The notes: generated by a model from the letters alone, not told the origin. Shown: positions 1 through 8,577, counted from the first letter of the stretch. The stretch is 47,205 bases of DNA from Thiotrichaceae bacterium (GCA_011391085.1 JAABRD010000040.1:1-47205); one strand, 5' to 3'. A program made the numbers and translations.

Positions 1-1011
1 AGGGGTCGGGGGTGAGGGAAAATACCGCAAAATTACTGCTTCAGTACTTACTTCCCGGACCAAATTATCGAAAGATAGATAAGCTTCAAAGGGCAACCAA
101 TAATACTTAATAAAACGCCAGAGAATTTCTATCAAATTTAACGACGAACTATAAGCAGGTAAATATCTAATGAAAACCCCCTGTGCTTCCCAGAGCGGAA
201 GGCGATTTAAAAATGAATGACTGGTATGCACGGAGGCATTGTCTAGCAAAACGACTCTGGGTAAGGTACTCTGAAGACTGGCAAAGGCATCAAAACAGGC
301 TATCACCACGTCGGTATTGACACTGCCTGTCACACAAAAGGATTCATAACGGTTATCCACCGTTAAAAATCCCAGTACATTTAAACGTCGGCTGGGTTGT
401 GAAGGGATTTCAAGAGTTTCGCCAACAGGTTGCCAGGCATATGGTACACTGGGTTGCAAATCAAAGCCAGTTTCATCAAAAAACCATAATTCGATTTGCC
501 CTTCGTCGTGTTGTGTACGATACTTCAAAATAGACTCTTGGGCCGCTTTAAACTCGTCTTCATCACGTCGATCCGTCATGGTTTTTCGGATTCGTTTCCA
601 AGTCAAGCCGGCGGCCTTTAAAACTCGTTTGAGGGTAGATTCGCTGACACGTTTACCAGTTTGATCAAGTAGAACCGCACGAATACTGACTATCGAACGA
701 GGGTGTTCTTTAGCTAACTCTAACACCAAGGATTGTTCGGCGGTGGTTAAGCGGCCGGGATTGCCACTCCGCGGTTTGTCAATCAAACCTGCGGGACCTG
801 CTTGTTCCCATTGGTCAATCCAAGCCGAAACCGTGTCACGATCCACCGCACACCGTTGGGCAATCTCCGCGATGGAAACGGCCTGCGCACTCCAAAGTAT
901 GGCCTGCGCACGAAGCCTGGGCCGGGGTTTGTCACCGTGTTTCAAAATCTCGGTTAACTGATTGAGTTGTTCTGCCGTCAGGGGACTGACAAATTTCACG
1001 GGAATTTTCAT
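1..1011 (-). CDS. IS630-family transposase, partial at left edge
   Basis: Cut-and-paste transposase of the IS630/Tc1-mariner group. Read on the minus strand from an ATG at 1011, the frame stays open to base 1. The N-terminal part is a helix-turn-helix (IAEIAQRCAVDRDTVSAWI) followed by a second winged-helix segment. The catalytic DDE residues are visible in WFFDETGFDLQP, VVLLDNASVHTS and NLIEILWRFIKYYW. The family normally ends shortly after the last motif. Here the frame runs on into a sequence resembling the dispersed repeat at 1139-1263 and then a CCCTCACCCCC palindrome, so the last 15-20 visible residues are probably repeat-derived and the native C-terminus may be lost. There are no internal stops. 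The other IS end lies outside the window. Confidence 0.85.
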   Translation of the reverse strand, partial: MKIPVKFVSPLTAEQLNQLTEILKHGDKPRPRLRAQAILWSAQAVSIAEIAQRCAVDRDTVSAWIDQWEQAGPAGLIDKPRSGNPGRLTTAEQSLVLELAKEHPRSIVSIRAVLLDQTGKRVSESTLKRVLKAAGLTWKRIRKTMTDRRDEDEFKAAQESILKYRTQHDEGQIELWFFDETGFDLQPSVPYAWQPVGETLEIPSQPSRRLNVLGFLTVDNRYESFCVTGSVNTDVVIACFDAFASLQSTLPRVVLLDNASVHTSHSFLNRLPLWEAQGVFIRYLPAYSSSLNLIEILWRFIKYYWLPFEAYLSFDNLVREVSTEAVILRYFPSPPTP

Positions 1012-1138
1012 GAGAAACCTCAGACTATCTAATTTAGGTTTGATTTAGTCTCATTCTATCACCAATCAATTAGTTTAGTCAAGCGATTATTAGACACACT
1101 TCTGGGAAAGACCTTTTAACCTTAATTTGCCGTCTTTA

Positions 1139-1263
1139 AAATACCTGCGAATTAGTGCTTCGGTACTTACTAGATACCACTGTCTTGATTGACTTATCCC
1201 GCGGTCATCTGGAAGCCAGTGATTTTATCGATAAGTACCAAAGCCGAAATTTTACGGTATTTT
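1139..1263. repeat. MITE-like inverted repeat related to the sequence at the left edge
   Basis: Two imperfect arms of about 33 bases (1139-1170 and 1231-1263) face each other. Both resemble bases 20-52, where the same sequence is read as the C-terminus of the IS630 transposase. The shared core is a TGCTTCGGTACTTAC-like string. There is no coding capacity, so it may be a small non-autonomous element or a repeat end moved by the IS630 enzyme. Confidence 0.5.
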
Positions 1264-1271
1264 CAATCGTC

Positions 1272-1322
1272 GCCCTCACCCCCGGCCCCTCTCCCCCTGG
1301 GAGAGGGGCCTAAGGTGAGGGT
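1272..1322. repeat. CCCTCACCCCCGGCCCC palindromic repeat (family P)
   Basis: GC-rich inverted repeat that starts CCCTCACC and ends GGTGAGGG, with an inner CTCCCCCTGGGAGAG hairpin. A half copy lies at bases 1-18. Three further copies are embedded in the reading frame of the Type ISP gene at 22144-22240, 22604-22643 and 23428-23471. Confidence 0.75.
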
Positions 1323-1330
1323 AAACATAT

Positions 1331-1470
1331 CACCCACATTGCATCACTACCAATTTTTTGATAAGTGGATAAGACACCGGCGAAAATGAGTTAGACATCA
1401 TATTTGATACCTCTTTGAGTCATCTGTGATAAGACCGCGTTTTTATAGTTACCTCGGTAGTGATGCAAGG
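1331..1470. repeat. Pair of GTAGTGATGCAATGTGGGTG repeat ends
   Basis: One end at 1331-1350 and a degenerate, oppositely oriented end at 1456-1470. The same end sequence bounds the elements at 26894-27167 and 27862-27934, where the two ends face inward. Here they face outward, which suggests rearranged remnants of the family. Confidence 0.45.
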
Positions 1471-1606
1471 TTTGTCTCATCTCGATCCAAGTTATTTTGT
1501 AAGTCATGATGAATTATTCTATCAAGTTGAGTTCACAGAAACTTTACTATAATCGTTATAACGGTATAATATTTGAAATCGGTTATAACAAACCTGCTAT
1601 AATGAT

Positions 1607-1675
1607 GTAGTGATATTCCTTTATTTTTGTACACCCCCCACACGCGGTGGGTACAGGGGCAGGGGGTACAAATGA
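1607..1675. repeat. TTTTTGTAC-CCCCC palindromic repeat (family T)
   Basis: Sequence of the form TAGTGATATTC, then TTTTTGTACACCCCCC, then GGGGGTACAAATGA. A close relative lies after typA at 46884-46960, and fragments occur near 18931-18955. It can form a GC-rich hairpin. Confidence 0.6.
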
Positions 1676-1772
1676 GAAGAAATGTTACTATAAACTACCC
1701 AGTGAAGTTGTTCCAAATCACCAGTATCATTCCAATTCCTACCACACTCAAAACCAATTATCCTAAATAACG

Positions 1773-3911
1773 ATGACCCTGACAATCCGTAGCAAAGTCT
1801 TATTACTCTCCTTGACTCTCTTTAGCATTCCCTATGTTGGCTATGAATACGTGCGCGAAATGGAAAAATATTTGCGCGATAACTTAGAAAATTCTCTCCA
1901 AGAAACAGCTAAAACGGTAGCCGGTGTTTTAAATGATCGTCCCCTCTTGTTTAGCCGCAAATTGGTAGATACCGTGAAAGAAGATGAACAACTCTTTGCG
2001 CATACGTTAAAGACTCCCATTCAGCTAGATGGCGACTTAGAGGATTGGAACGACATCGTAGCGCAAATAGGGACTTATGCAGAAAAGCATATTCTCAAAA
2101 ATACTGGCAACTATGATCCCAATTCGTTGTCGTTTCAACATGTTTTGGGGAAGCACCGGGCCTTTTTATACGCCTTGTTTAAAGTCCGTGATGACAAAAT
2201 CATCTATCGTGAAACCAATAACCTACGCTTAGATCGCAGTGATCATCTGCAAGTGGTGACGCAAGAACCCAATGGCCAATTTTATCGTTATATCATAGCG
2301 CCGTCAGGGCCAGGCTGGATCAGCGCATATAAAGTTCCGATTCATGGTGATTCCCCCAAAGCCGAATTAACGAATTGGATTCAAGGTGATTGGCACATAG
2401 TCCCAGGCGGTTACACCATCGAACTGCGCATTCCTGTTAACAAAGTGGACGACAGGCTAGGCTTTGCCATTGCCGATATAGACGGTCCTACCGAGTTAGA
2501 CATCAAAACGCTGATTGGCACCTCTGCTATTCAAAATTTGGAAACAGTAGGTAAAATCTTTATTCCCTCTCCAGATATTGAGCAAATTATTAAATTCTCA
2601 GGAGACGCCCCGGGGCGCAGATTATGGGTGTTAGATCAACAAAAACGAGTGTTGGCCAAAAGTGGTGACTTGCAACGAGAATTTCCGCATCATCCCTTGA
2701 ATAACTTGTATAGTTTATTATTGCCCCCAGCTTCAGAACAATTTAAAGATGATCAAGCGCGGGCCGCACGTTTAGAAGGTGAAGAGGTCAATAGTGCCCT
2801 GAAAGGCCAAGCTGAAATCCGTTGGAGTGCCACTTCAGATGCCCAAGCCGTCATTGTTTCCGCCGCTTTTCCGGTGTTTGCCGATGGACAGGTGATTGGC
2901 GCAGTGGTGGCCCAAGAGACCACCAATAGTATTTTAGCCGTGCAACGTCAAGCCATTGCCAGTTTATTTAATAAAACGCTGATTATCTTCAGCGTGGTCA
3001 CCTTGTTACTGTTAATTTTTGCGAACCGTTTGTCGGTACGTTTGCAACAGTTACGCAATCAAGCCGAAGTCGCAATTGACCCCAATGGACGAGTCACGAC
3101 GACTAAAATCGGTTCCACGGCAAAGGACGAAATTGGTGATCTCTCCCGCAGTTTTTCCGCTATCCTAGAAAGACTCAAACAGTATAACACTTATTTAGAA
3201 GGCATGGCCAGCCGCTTGTCTCACGAATTGCGAACCCCGTTGGCCGTCGTCAAATCTTCTTTAGAAAATCTGGAAGCCTTAGATTTACAGGAAGGACGTT
3301 TACATAGTGAGTCACATGTGTACACAGAACGGGCCAAAGACGGCATCAACCGTTTGAACATGATTATCACTCGTTTGAGTGAAGCCACCCGTTTAGAACA
3401 AGCCTTGCAAAATGCTGACCGTGAAATATTTAACTTAACTGAATTGGTCAGCAGTTGTGTCGCAGGCTATCGCTTGGCTTTTCCTGACCAGTTGTTTCAA
3501 GCCGAACTGGCACGGACTCCGATTGCCTTAAATGGTGTTCCAGACCTGATTGCCCAAATGCTTGACAAGTTGATTGCCAATGCAATTGATTTCTCTGAAG
3601 AAAGCAATCCGATCAAAATTTTGTTATATCGCGACAAACAATTGGCCCGTTTAGATGTGATCAATCGTGGCAAAACGTTACCTCCCGAAATCGAACAAGA
3701 ACAATTGTTTGACTCAATGGTCTCCTTTCGTCCCCAAACTGGCAAAAAGGAGCCTCATTTAGGGTTGGGTCTGTATATAGTGCGTCTAATCGCAGGCTTT
3801 CATGGTGGTTTCGTCAAGGCCAGTAATAATCCAGAAGGTGCAGGTGCAATGTTTACAGTGCTGTTACCTATGACCGAGAAGCCGGTACCGTTGTTGGGAA
3901 AGGGGGAATGA
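1773..3911 (+). CDS. Membrane sensor histidine kinase with large extracytoplasmic domain
   Basis: Inner-membrane two-component sensor of 712 residues. A first membrane segment (about 7-24) is followed by the motif YVGYEYVREMEKYLR, a long periplasmic region (about 60-395) including a CBM9/DOMON-like stretch (LDGDLEDWND near 85), a second membrane helix (about 401-419), a HAMP-like linker, and the kinase core. The phosphoacceptor is His484 in SHELRTPL, the N-box is near 603 (IANAIDFS) and the G2 box is GLGLYIV (664-670). The N-terminal signature and layout match the HK family described in proteobacterial dedicated sortase systems (PdsS type), but no sortase, LPXTG protein or response regulator gene is adjacent, so the partner is elsewhere or the role differs. 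The ATG is preceded by an AT-rich sequence without a strong ribosome-binding site. The C-terminal tail LLGKGE may be repeat-derived. Confidence 0.88.
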   Translation: MTLTIRSKVLLLSLTLFSIPYVGYEYVREMEKYLRDNLENSLQETAKTVAGVLNDRPLLFSRKLVDTVKEDEQLFAHTLKTPIQLDGDLEDWNDIVAQIGTYAEKHILKNTGNYDPNSLSFQHVLGKHRAFLYALFKVRDDKIIYRETNNLRLDRSDHLQVVTQEPNGQFYRYIIAPSGPGWISAYKVPIHGDSPKAELTNWIQGDWHIVPGGYTIELRIPVNKVDDRLGFAIADIDGPTELDIKTLIGTSAIQNLETVGKIFIPSPDIEQIIKFSGDAPGRRLWVLDQQKRVLAKSGDLQREFPHHPLNNLYSLLLPPASEQFKDDQARAARLEGEEVNSALKGQAEIRWSATSDAQAVIVSAAFPVFADGQVIGAVVAQETTNSILAVQRQAIASLFNKTLIIFSVVTLLLLIFANRLSVRLQQLRNQAEVAIDPNGRVTTTKIGSTAKDEIGDLSRSFSAILERLKQYNTYLEGMASRLSHELRTPLAVVKSSLENLEALDLQEGRLHSESHVYTERAKDGINRLNMIITRLSEATRLEQALQNADREIFNLTELVSSCVAGYRLAFPDQLFQAELARTPIALNGVPDLIAQMLDKLIANAIDFSEESNPIKILLYRDKQLARLDVINRGKTLPPEIEQEQLFDSMVSFRPQTGKKEPHLGLGLYIVRLIAGFHGGFVKASNNPEGAGAMFTVLLPMTEKPVPLLGKGE

Positions 3912-3927
3912 ACTTATTATGCCAGCC

Positions 3928-3982
3928 CCAGGAGTCCAAAGCGTCGCTTTGAGACGCATAAAGCTACGCTTTTTCCTCCTGG
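3928..3982. repeat. CCAGGAGTCCAAAGCG palindrome (family A), copy 1
   Basis: Imperfect 55-base inverted repeat starting CCAGGAGTCC and ending CCTCCTGG, with an inner AAAGCTACGCTTT arm. It sits between convergent genes (the kinase and tcmP), where it could act as a two-way terminator. At least ten relatives occur in the window, nearly all at gene 3' ends. Confidence 0.8.
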
Positions 3983-3991
3983 TTTTGGTTC

Positions 3992-4895
3992 TCAATGACC
4001 CAAAATATGACTAGCAATTCTGATTGCTGTGGAAGCACCCTTGGGGTTAGCAGCGGCAAAACACAATAAGTAAATAGGTACTCCACGCGAATTTTTTAGT
4101 GGACGAGGATTTTTAGCAACTCCTTTAAAAATCGCAGACAACCGTTCCACAAAGAATTTTCCAATAGCTTCCAAATTGGCGATTTTACTCGTCTGTTCCC
4201 TAATGTCAAACAAATCCTTAACTATTTCGGTTCGGTAAAAAGCATTTTGCCAATCTGTGGTACCAAATAATTCAGTCAATCTCTTTGACTGAGATTCATC
4301 AGGGAGACCTTTGCGAGTCAGTAAACGATTAACTGCCTGCCCCAACGGGAACAAAATCCATAAATCGATACCTTGGGTTTTCGCAATCATTTCTAATGTT
4401 TGCCACTTGACTTGCATTCCATACGGGTCTAAAAAAACCACCGCCCGCGTTGTTCTCCAATCTGTTTGTTGACACCAATTTTGTAAAAATTGGTTGGCTT
4501 CCTTATTGTGAATCTGAATGGGCGAACCAAGGTGAACATATTGGTCTCTTAGTAAGTTTAATTCTTTAGCATATTTTGGCTTCTTTTCAAGAAAGAGATA
4601 TTCGCTAAAAGGCGGCTGATTTTCTAGCGCGATTACGGCACTACCTCTCAGGAATTGTTGAACTTCAATATCTTCTTCTATGTCATCATCAAACAACCCG
4701 CCAACGGGTTCATTTGACCCAATGGAGTCACGATGGCCAGTTCCAGCAAAAGCATCCACTATAGATAGTGCGATAGTATTTTGCCTGTGTATTTTTGCTG
4801 AAAATGGTCATATACGCGGCCAAATACTTACGAATCCCTTCTAATTTTTCTTCAGTCCATGGTCCACCAAATTGATGAGAAGTGATTTTAGTCAT
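3992..4895 (-). pseudogene. tcmP: tcmP, three-Cys-motif partner protein, apparent frameshift
   Basis: Partner of the DUF5131 protein encoded just upstream. The natural start is the ATG at 4895, which overlaps the stop of the upstream gene (ATGA), and gives MTKITSHQFGGPWTEEKL. This frame reads to AKYYRTIY and then meets a stop. The family continuation VDAFAGTG is found one base out of frame, from 4759, and is then open to 3992. The break is near 4760-4766 in a TATCTATA string. VDAFAGTG and FLDPYG look like SAM-dependent methyltransferase motifs I and IV (inference). Molecular function is not established for the family. The rest of the gene is intact and family-like, so a recent mutation, a sequencing error or a real frameshift event are all possible. 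Confidence 0.8.
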
Positions 4896-5680
4896 ATACG
4901 ACACGTATCTCCTATTTGTTTAATCTTTGGCATTTGATGCCAAATTTTACCCTCTAACAAACCACCATTTACCTTCTTAGAACGTTTCACTCCATCAGGT
5001 CCCCACGTTCCCCATTGCTTAAAAAAGAACCTCACTCGTTGTTTGCGGCACTGCTGTTGAATATTTCGCACCCATTCTTCTTTCATGGGACGTGCTTGGT
5101 TTCCAGATTCACCACCGACAATGATCCAATGAATGCCCTTCAAGTCAATGTTACCCAAATCTTCTAACAACGGTTCAATTGACAAAAATCTCACGGTTGC
5201 TGGAATTTTCTGGAGTTTCTTAATTCTGGGTATTCCTTGTTTGCGATTTTCGACAGACACTCCTAGCCAAACATTAGCAGACACCGAATGATTTTTAAAA
5301 TAACTCGCCATTTGTGAGGCCCGTTTAGTTAAAATTTGATAGGTATGTTGCGGCGTGTCAGAAATGACTTGAAACACCTCATCCAAGAAACTCGTGTCAA
5401 CGTCTTCATGGAATAAGTCACTCATGGAATTGACAAAGAAGAGTGTCTTCTTTTTAGTTTTTCGTGGTACTTCTAAAGCCGATCTGATCTGTTGAATTTT
5501 ACCAGTCCATTGAATAGTTCCATTCTTCGCCTTTTTAGTGACACCTTGATATTGAGGAAGACCCATAGCCGCCAGCCGATATGCCATTTTAGCAGCGTAA
5601 CAATGCTTACAGCCTTCACTCACTATTTGACAGCCGGTCATGGGATTCCAAGTTTTTTCGGTCCATTCAATTTTAGTCAT
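4892..5680 (-). CDS. DUF5131 (phage Gp37/Gp68-like) three-Cys-motif protein
   Basis: Protein of about 262 residues belonging to the DUF5131/Gp37-Gp68 family. Three cysteines (17, 24, 27; spacing C-x6-C-x2-C in GCQIVSEGCKHCYA) form a motif resembling a metal or radical-SAM iron-sulfur site. KIEWTEKTWNPMTGC and FVNSMSDLFHEDV are hallmark segments, and WIIVGGESG and FFKQWG follow. The start at 5680 is preferred over an upstream ATG at 5713 because AGAGGT precedes it by a normal distance and the longer version would include repeat sequence. The stop overlaps the tcmP start (ATGA), which implies translational coupling and joint function. The reaction catalysed is unknown; roles in nucleic-acid modification or phage interaction are inference only. 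Confidence 0.85.
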   Translation of the reverse strand: MTKIEWTEKTWNPMTGCQIVSEGCKHCYAAKMAYRLAAMGLPQYQGVTKKAKNGTIQWTGKIQQIRSALEVPRKTKKKTLFFVNSMSDLFHEDVDTSFLDEVFQVISDTPQHTYQILTKRASQMASYFKNHSVSANVWLGVSVENRKQGIPRIKKLQKIPATVRFLSIEPLLEDLGNIDLKGIHWIIVGGESGNQARPMKEEWVRNIQQQCRKQRVRFFFKQWGTWGPDGVKRSKKVNGGLLEGKIWHQMPKIKQIGDTCRI

Positions 5681-5701
5681 ATCAAATTTACCTCTGGAAG
5701 A

Positions 5702-5756
5702 CCAGGATTTCAAGGCGTCGCTTTGAAACGTACAAAGCTACGCTATCGTCTCCTGG
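5702..5756. repeat. Family A palindrome, copy 2
   Basis: Runs from CCAGGATTTC to CTCCTGG with the AAAGCTACGCT arm. It overlaps the last codons of the DUF29 gene and supplies its stop codon, then ends about 20 bases before the DUF5131 start. It therefore lies inside what would otherwise be a minus-strand operon. Confidence 0.75.
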
Positions 5757-6220
5757 TCAGGAAAAAATTTTTCATCTAACAGTTGTTCCAACGTATATGG
5801 ACAGGTGCTAGGAAAAGTTTTCACGGGGAAACCGGTTTCATCACTGGCTAACTTCACCGCTTTGGAATAGGCTTTGTTGACTGCTTCCAACAAGTGAGGT
5901 TTTAAACTGGGACTCATTTCTAGCAAACTGTTGATTTGGTAACGTCGTTCAAGGATGAAACTGCGCCAACTGTGTTCATGGAAAGTTTGCCAAGGTTCGT
6001 CCAGTTGTTTGAGTGAAAACTGCCATTTCAATAAGTACGCAATCAAAAGACTAAAATAGCTGGTCAGTTCATATCTATCTCGTTTTGCTATACTTTCCAA
6101 TTCTTCGATTAACAGTTCAATCTCCAGTTCCGCCAACTTCCTTTGTTGCAATAATCGGATATGATGTTGAATCCAGCCGTAAAAATCTTGTTCATACAAT
6201 GTGGCAGAGTTGTTCATCAT
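5738..6220 (-). CDS. DUF29 family protein
   Basis: Small protein of 160 residues. The signature LYEQDFYGWIQHHIRLLQQ near the N-terminus, then ELLIEELESIAKRDRYEL and LLKWQF, is typical of DUF29, a helical family common in cyanobacteria and filamentous sulfur bacteria and of unknown function. The C-terminal residues PDQETIA are encoded by family A repeat 5702-5756, so the native tail may have been replaced. It is the first of three minus-strand genes ending with tcmP and could be cotranscribed with them. A second ATG follows the first immediately, so the start is uncertain by one codon. Confidence 0.8.
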   Translation of the reverse strand: MMNNSATLYEQDFYGWIQHHIRLLQQRKLAELEIELLIEELESIAKRDRYELTSYFSLLIAYLLKWQFSLKQLDEPWQTFHEHSWRSFILERRYQINSLLEMSPSLKPHLLEAVNKAYSKAVKLASDETGFPVKTFPSTCPYTLEQLLDEKFFPDQETIA

Positions 6221-6282
6221 GTTATTTCAAGAATGTTTTAAGAAAACCTGACCTTTCGCAGTTTGGAAAGGGAGAAGAAAAC

Positions 6283-6307
6283 CTGACAGGTTTTTGAGAC
6301 CTGTCAG
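6283..6307 (-). terminator. Likely intrinsic terminator of the ilv operon
   Basis: CTGACAGGT and ACCTGTCAG form a 9-base stem. On the minus strand it lies about 25 bases beyond the ilvH stop and is followed by GTTTTCTT. The same CCTGACAGGT hairpin motif is commonly dispersed in bacterial genomes, so it could also be a repeat that serves as a terminator. Confidence 0.55.
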
Positions 6308-6329
6308 ATTTGAACAGTGATGTTATTTC

Positions 6330-6827
6330 TTACAAATACAAACTCTTCTGCCCACGTCCAATGCCAGACACGCCGGAACGTACCACTTCGATGATCAGCG
6401 AGGCTTCCACAGCTTTGAGGAAGGCATCCATCTTATCGCAGGCGCCTGTCAGTTCAATGGTGTAAGTGGCATCGCCCACGTCAATAATGCGACCCCGGAA
6501 GATGTCCACTAGACGTTTGACTTCTTCACGTTGATTAGCGGTAGCCACTTTGACTTTGAGGAGGAGGAGTTCGCGTTCAATATGCGATCCTTCGCTGAGG
6601 TCAATCAGTTTGACTACTTCCACCAATTTGTTCAATTGTTTGGTGATTTGTTCAATGACTTCCTCAGAACCCCAGGTGACGAGGGTCATCCGTGACATGG
6701 AAGGGTCCTGCGTTGGTGCGACGGCAAGCGATTCAATGTTGTAACCGCGGGCGGAGAAGAGTCCAGCAACCCGTGATAAAGCACCCGGTTCGTTTTCAAG
6801 CAAAATAGAAAGAATGTGACGACGCAT
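6330..6827 (-). CDS. ilvH: Acetolactate synthase small (regulatory) subunit
   Basis: Regulatory subunit of acetohydroxyacid synthase, which activates the catalytic subunit and confers feedback inhibition by valine in the family. It has 165 residues, the usual length. An N-terminal ACT domain is clear (RRHILSILLENEPGALSRVAGLFSARGYNIESL, in pieces over residues 2-34), followed by the C-terminal conserved domain (ELTGACDKMDAFL near 128). It starts four bases after the stop of the large-subunit gene, so the two are cotranscribed and probably translationally coupled. Nothing unusual was seen. Confidence 0.95.
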   Translation of the reverse strand: MRRHILSILLENEPGALSRVAGLFSARGYNIESLAVAPTQDPSMSRMTLVTWGSEEVIEQITKQLNKLVEVVKLIDLSEGSHIERELLLLKVKVATANQREEVKRLVDIFRGRIIDVGDATYTIELTGACDKMDAFLKAVEASLIIEVVRSGVSGIGRGQKSLYL

Positions 6828-6831
6828 AGTG

Positions 6832-8577
6832 TTAAGCTAACTCCCGTTCTTCTTGGTATGGCGATAATATCATTTCATGTTGTCCTTTACCAGCAGCAAC
6901 CATGGGATAGACATTTTCCGAGGGGTCAATTTTGAAGTCCAGAAAGACCAGTCGATTTTGGAGGGCGAGGGCTTCTCTCAAGGCATTTTCCACGTCGCCA
7001 GGTTTTTCAATCAACATGCCGATATGGCCGTAGCTTTCGGTCAGTTTGACAAAATCGGGCAAGGCTTCCAAATAGGTATGTGAATAGCGTTTGTCGTAAA
7101 ACATTTCTTGCCATTGTCGCACCATGCCCATGTAACCGTTATTGAGGTTGACAATTTTTAAAGGCAAGTCAAATTGTTTGCAGGTTGACAGTTCCTGAAT
7201 ACACATTTGAATGCTGGCATCGCCTGTGATACAGACGACGGTTTCGTTGGGGAAGGCTAATTTGACGCCCATGGCAGAGGGCATTCCAAAGCCCATGGTG
7301 CCTAAACCGCCTGAGTTAATCCAGCGCCGCGGTTTGGTGAATTTGTAAAATTGGGCGACAAACATTTGGTGTTGACCCACATCGGAAGTGATATAGGCGT
7401 CGCCCTGGGTCAGTTCGTAGAGTTTCTCGATCACGAATTGAGGCTTAATCAGTGGACTCTTACGGTCATAGCGCAAGCATTTGGTGGCACGCCAAGCCTC
7501 AATTTGTTTCCACCAGGCCGCTAACGCTTCGACATCCGGTTTACGGTCACTTTCTTGAACCGCTTTAATCATGTCTTGTAACACGCGGTCCACCGTGCCG
7601 ACGATGGGGATATCGACTCTCACATTTTTGGAAATGGAGGAGGGATCGATGTCAACATGGATGATTTTGGCTTGTGGACAAAAGGTCTTCACGTCGCCGG
7701 TCACGCGGTCATCAAAACGTGCCCCAATGGCAAGTAACACGTCACATTCGTGCATGGCCATGTTGGCTTCATAAGTCCCGTGCATTCCCAACATGCCCAT
7801 AAATTGCGGGTCCGTGGCGGGATAAGAACCTAACCCCATCAAGGTTTGCGTGATGGGATAGCCGAACAATTTGGTCAATTCCACCAATTCTTTCGAACCG
7901 TTGCCCAGGACGACTCCTCCCCCTGTATAAATCATGGGTCGTTTCGCGGATAACAGGAGGTCCACCGCTTTGCGAATTTGGCCGGGGTGTCCATTGAGGA
8001 TGGGTTTATAAGACCGTATTTCAATGTTTCCGGGATATTCAAAGACACTCCGATGGGCGGTCACATCTTTGGGAATGTCCACGAGAACTGGACCCGGCCG
8101 ACCAGAGGCGGCCAGATAAAAGGCTTTTTTGATAGTTTCCGCCAATTTTTTGACATCGTTGACCAAAAAGTTATGTTTGACACAGGGGCGGGAAATCCCC
8201 ACGGAATCAACTTCTTGGAAAGCATCGTTGCCTATCAAACTGGTTGGAACTTGACCGGTGATAATGACCAGGGGGATGGAATCCATGTAGGCCGTTGCAA
8301 TGCCCGTGATCGTATTCGTCACGCCAGGGCCAGAGGTGACCAGCACGACGCCCGTTCTGCCACTGGCACGGGCATATCCGTCGGCGGCATGAACGGCGGC
8401 TTGTTCATGGCGGACCAGGATATGCCGGATTTGCTTCTGCTTAAACATGGCATCGTAAATGTGTAAAACGGACCCCCCAGGGTAGCCAAACACGATGTCC
8501 ACGCCTTCTTGCACAAGGCTGTTAACCAGAATTTCGGCACCTGTCATCGTTTCAGGTTGACTGGTTGCATCATTCAT
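6832..8577 (-). CDS. ilvI: Acetolactate synthase large (catalytic) subunit
   Basis: Thiamine-diphosphate enzyme for the first common step of valine, leucine and isoleucine synthesis: condensation of two pyruvates, or pyruvate with 2-oxobutyrate. The N-terminal pyrimidine-binding domain has VFGYPGGSVLHIYDAM and HEQAAVHAADGYARASG with its catalytic Glu. A central domain follows, and the C-terminal TPP motif is GDASIQMCIQEL ending in LNNGYMGMVRQWQ. The start at 8577 is chosen over the ATG at 8589 because GGAG lies six bases before it. The length, about 581 residues, fits. It could equally be named ilvB, since paralogues are not separable by eye. The gene heads the ilvI-ilvH operon. Confidence 0.93.
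   Translation of the reverse strand: MNDATSQPETMTGAEILVNSLVQEGVDIVFGYPGGSVLHIYDAMFKQKQIRHILVRHEQAAVHAADGYARASGRTGVVLVTSGPGVTNTITGIATAYMDSIPLVIITGQVPTSLIGNDAFQEVDSVGISRPCVKHNFLVNDVKKLAETIKKAFYLAASGRPGPVLVDIPKDVTAHRSVFEYPGNIEIRSYKPILNGHPGQIRKAVDLLLSAKRPMIYTGGGVVLGNGSKELVELTKLFGYPITQTLMGLGSYPATDPQFMGMLGMHGTYEANMAMHECDVLLAIGARFDDRVTGDVKTFCPQAKIIHVDIDPSSISKNVRVDIPIVGTVDRVLQDMIKAVQESDRKPDVEALAAWWKQIEAWRATKCLRYDRKSPLIKPQFVIEKLYELTQGDAYITSDVGQHQMFVAQFYKFTKPRRWINSGGLGTMGFGMPSAMGVKLAFPNETVVCITGDASIQMCIQELSTCKQFDLPLKIVNLNNGYMGMVRQWQEMFYDKRYSHTYLEALPDFVKLTESYGHIGMLIEKPGDVENALREALALQNRLVFLDFKIDPSENVYPMVAAGKGQHEMILSPYQEERELA

Larger units (their letters stand above)
1012..1772. other. Repeat-filled gap upstream of the histidine kinase
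   Basis: No convincing gene is present. The stretch holds an inverted-repeat element (1139-1263), a CCCTCACC-type palindrome (1272-1322), two outward-facing copies of a GTAGTGATGCAA repeat end (1331-1350 and 1456-1470), an AT-rich segment with several TATAAT-like hexamers between about 1546 and 1602, and a hairpin-forming repeat (1607-1675). The promoter of the downstream kinase is probably among the AT-rich hexamers, but no well-spaced -35/-10 pair stands out. Confidence 0.6.

Noticed and set aside
7978-8466. 162-codon plus-strand frame opposite ilvI
   Set aside because: Antisense shadow of a conserved enzyme gene.
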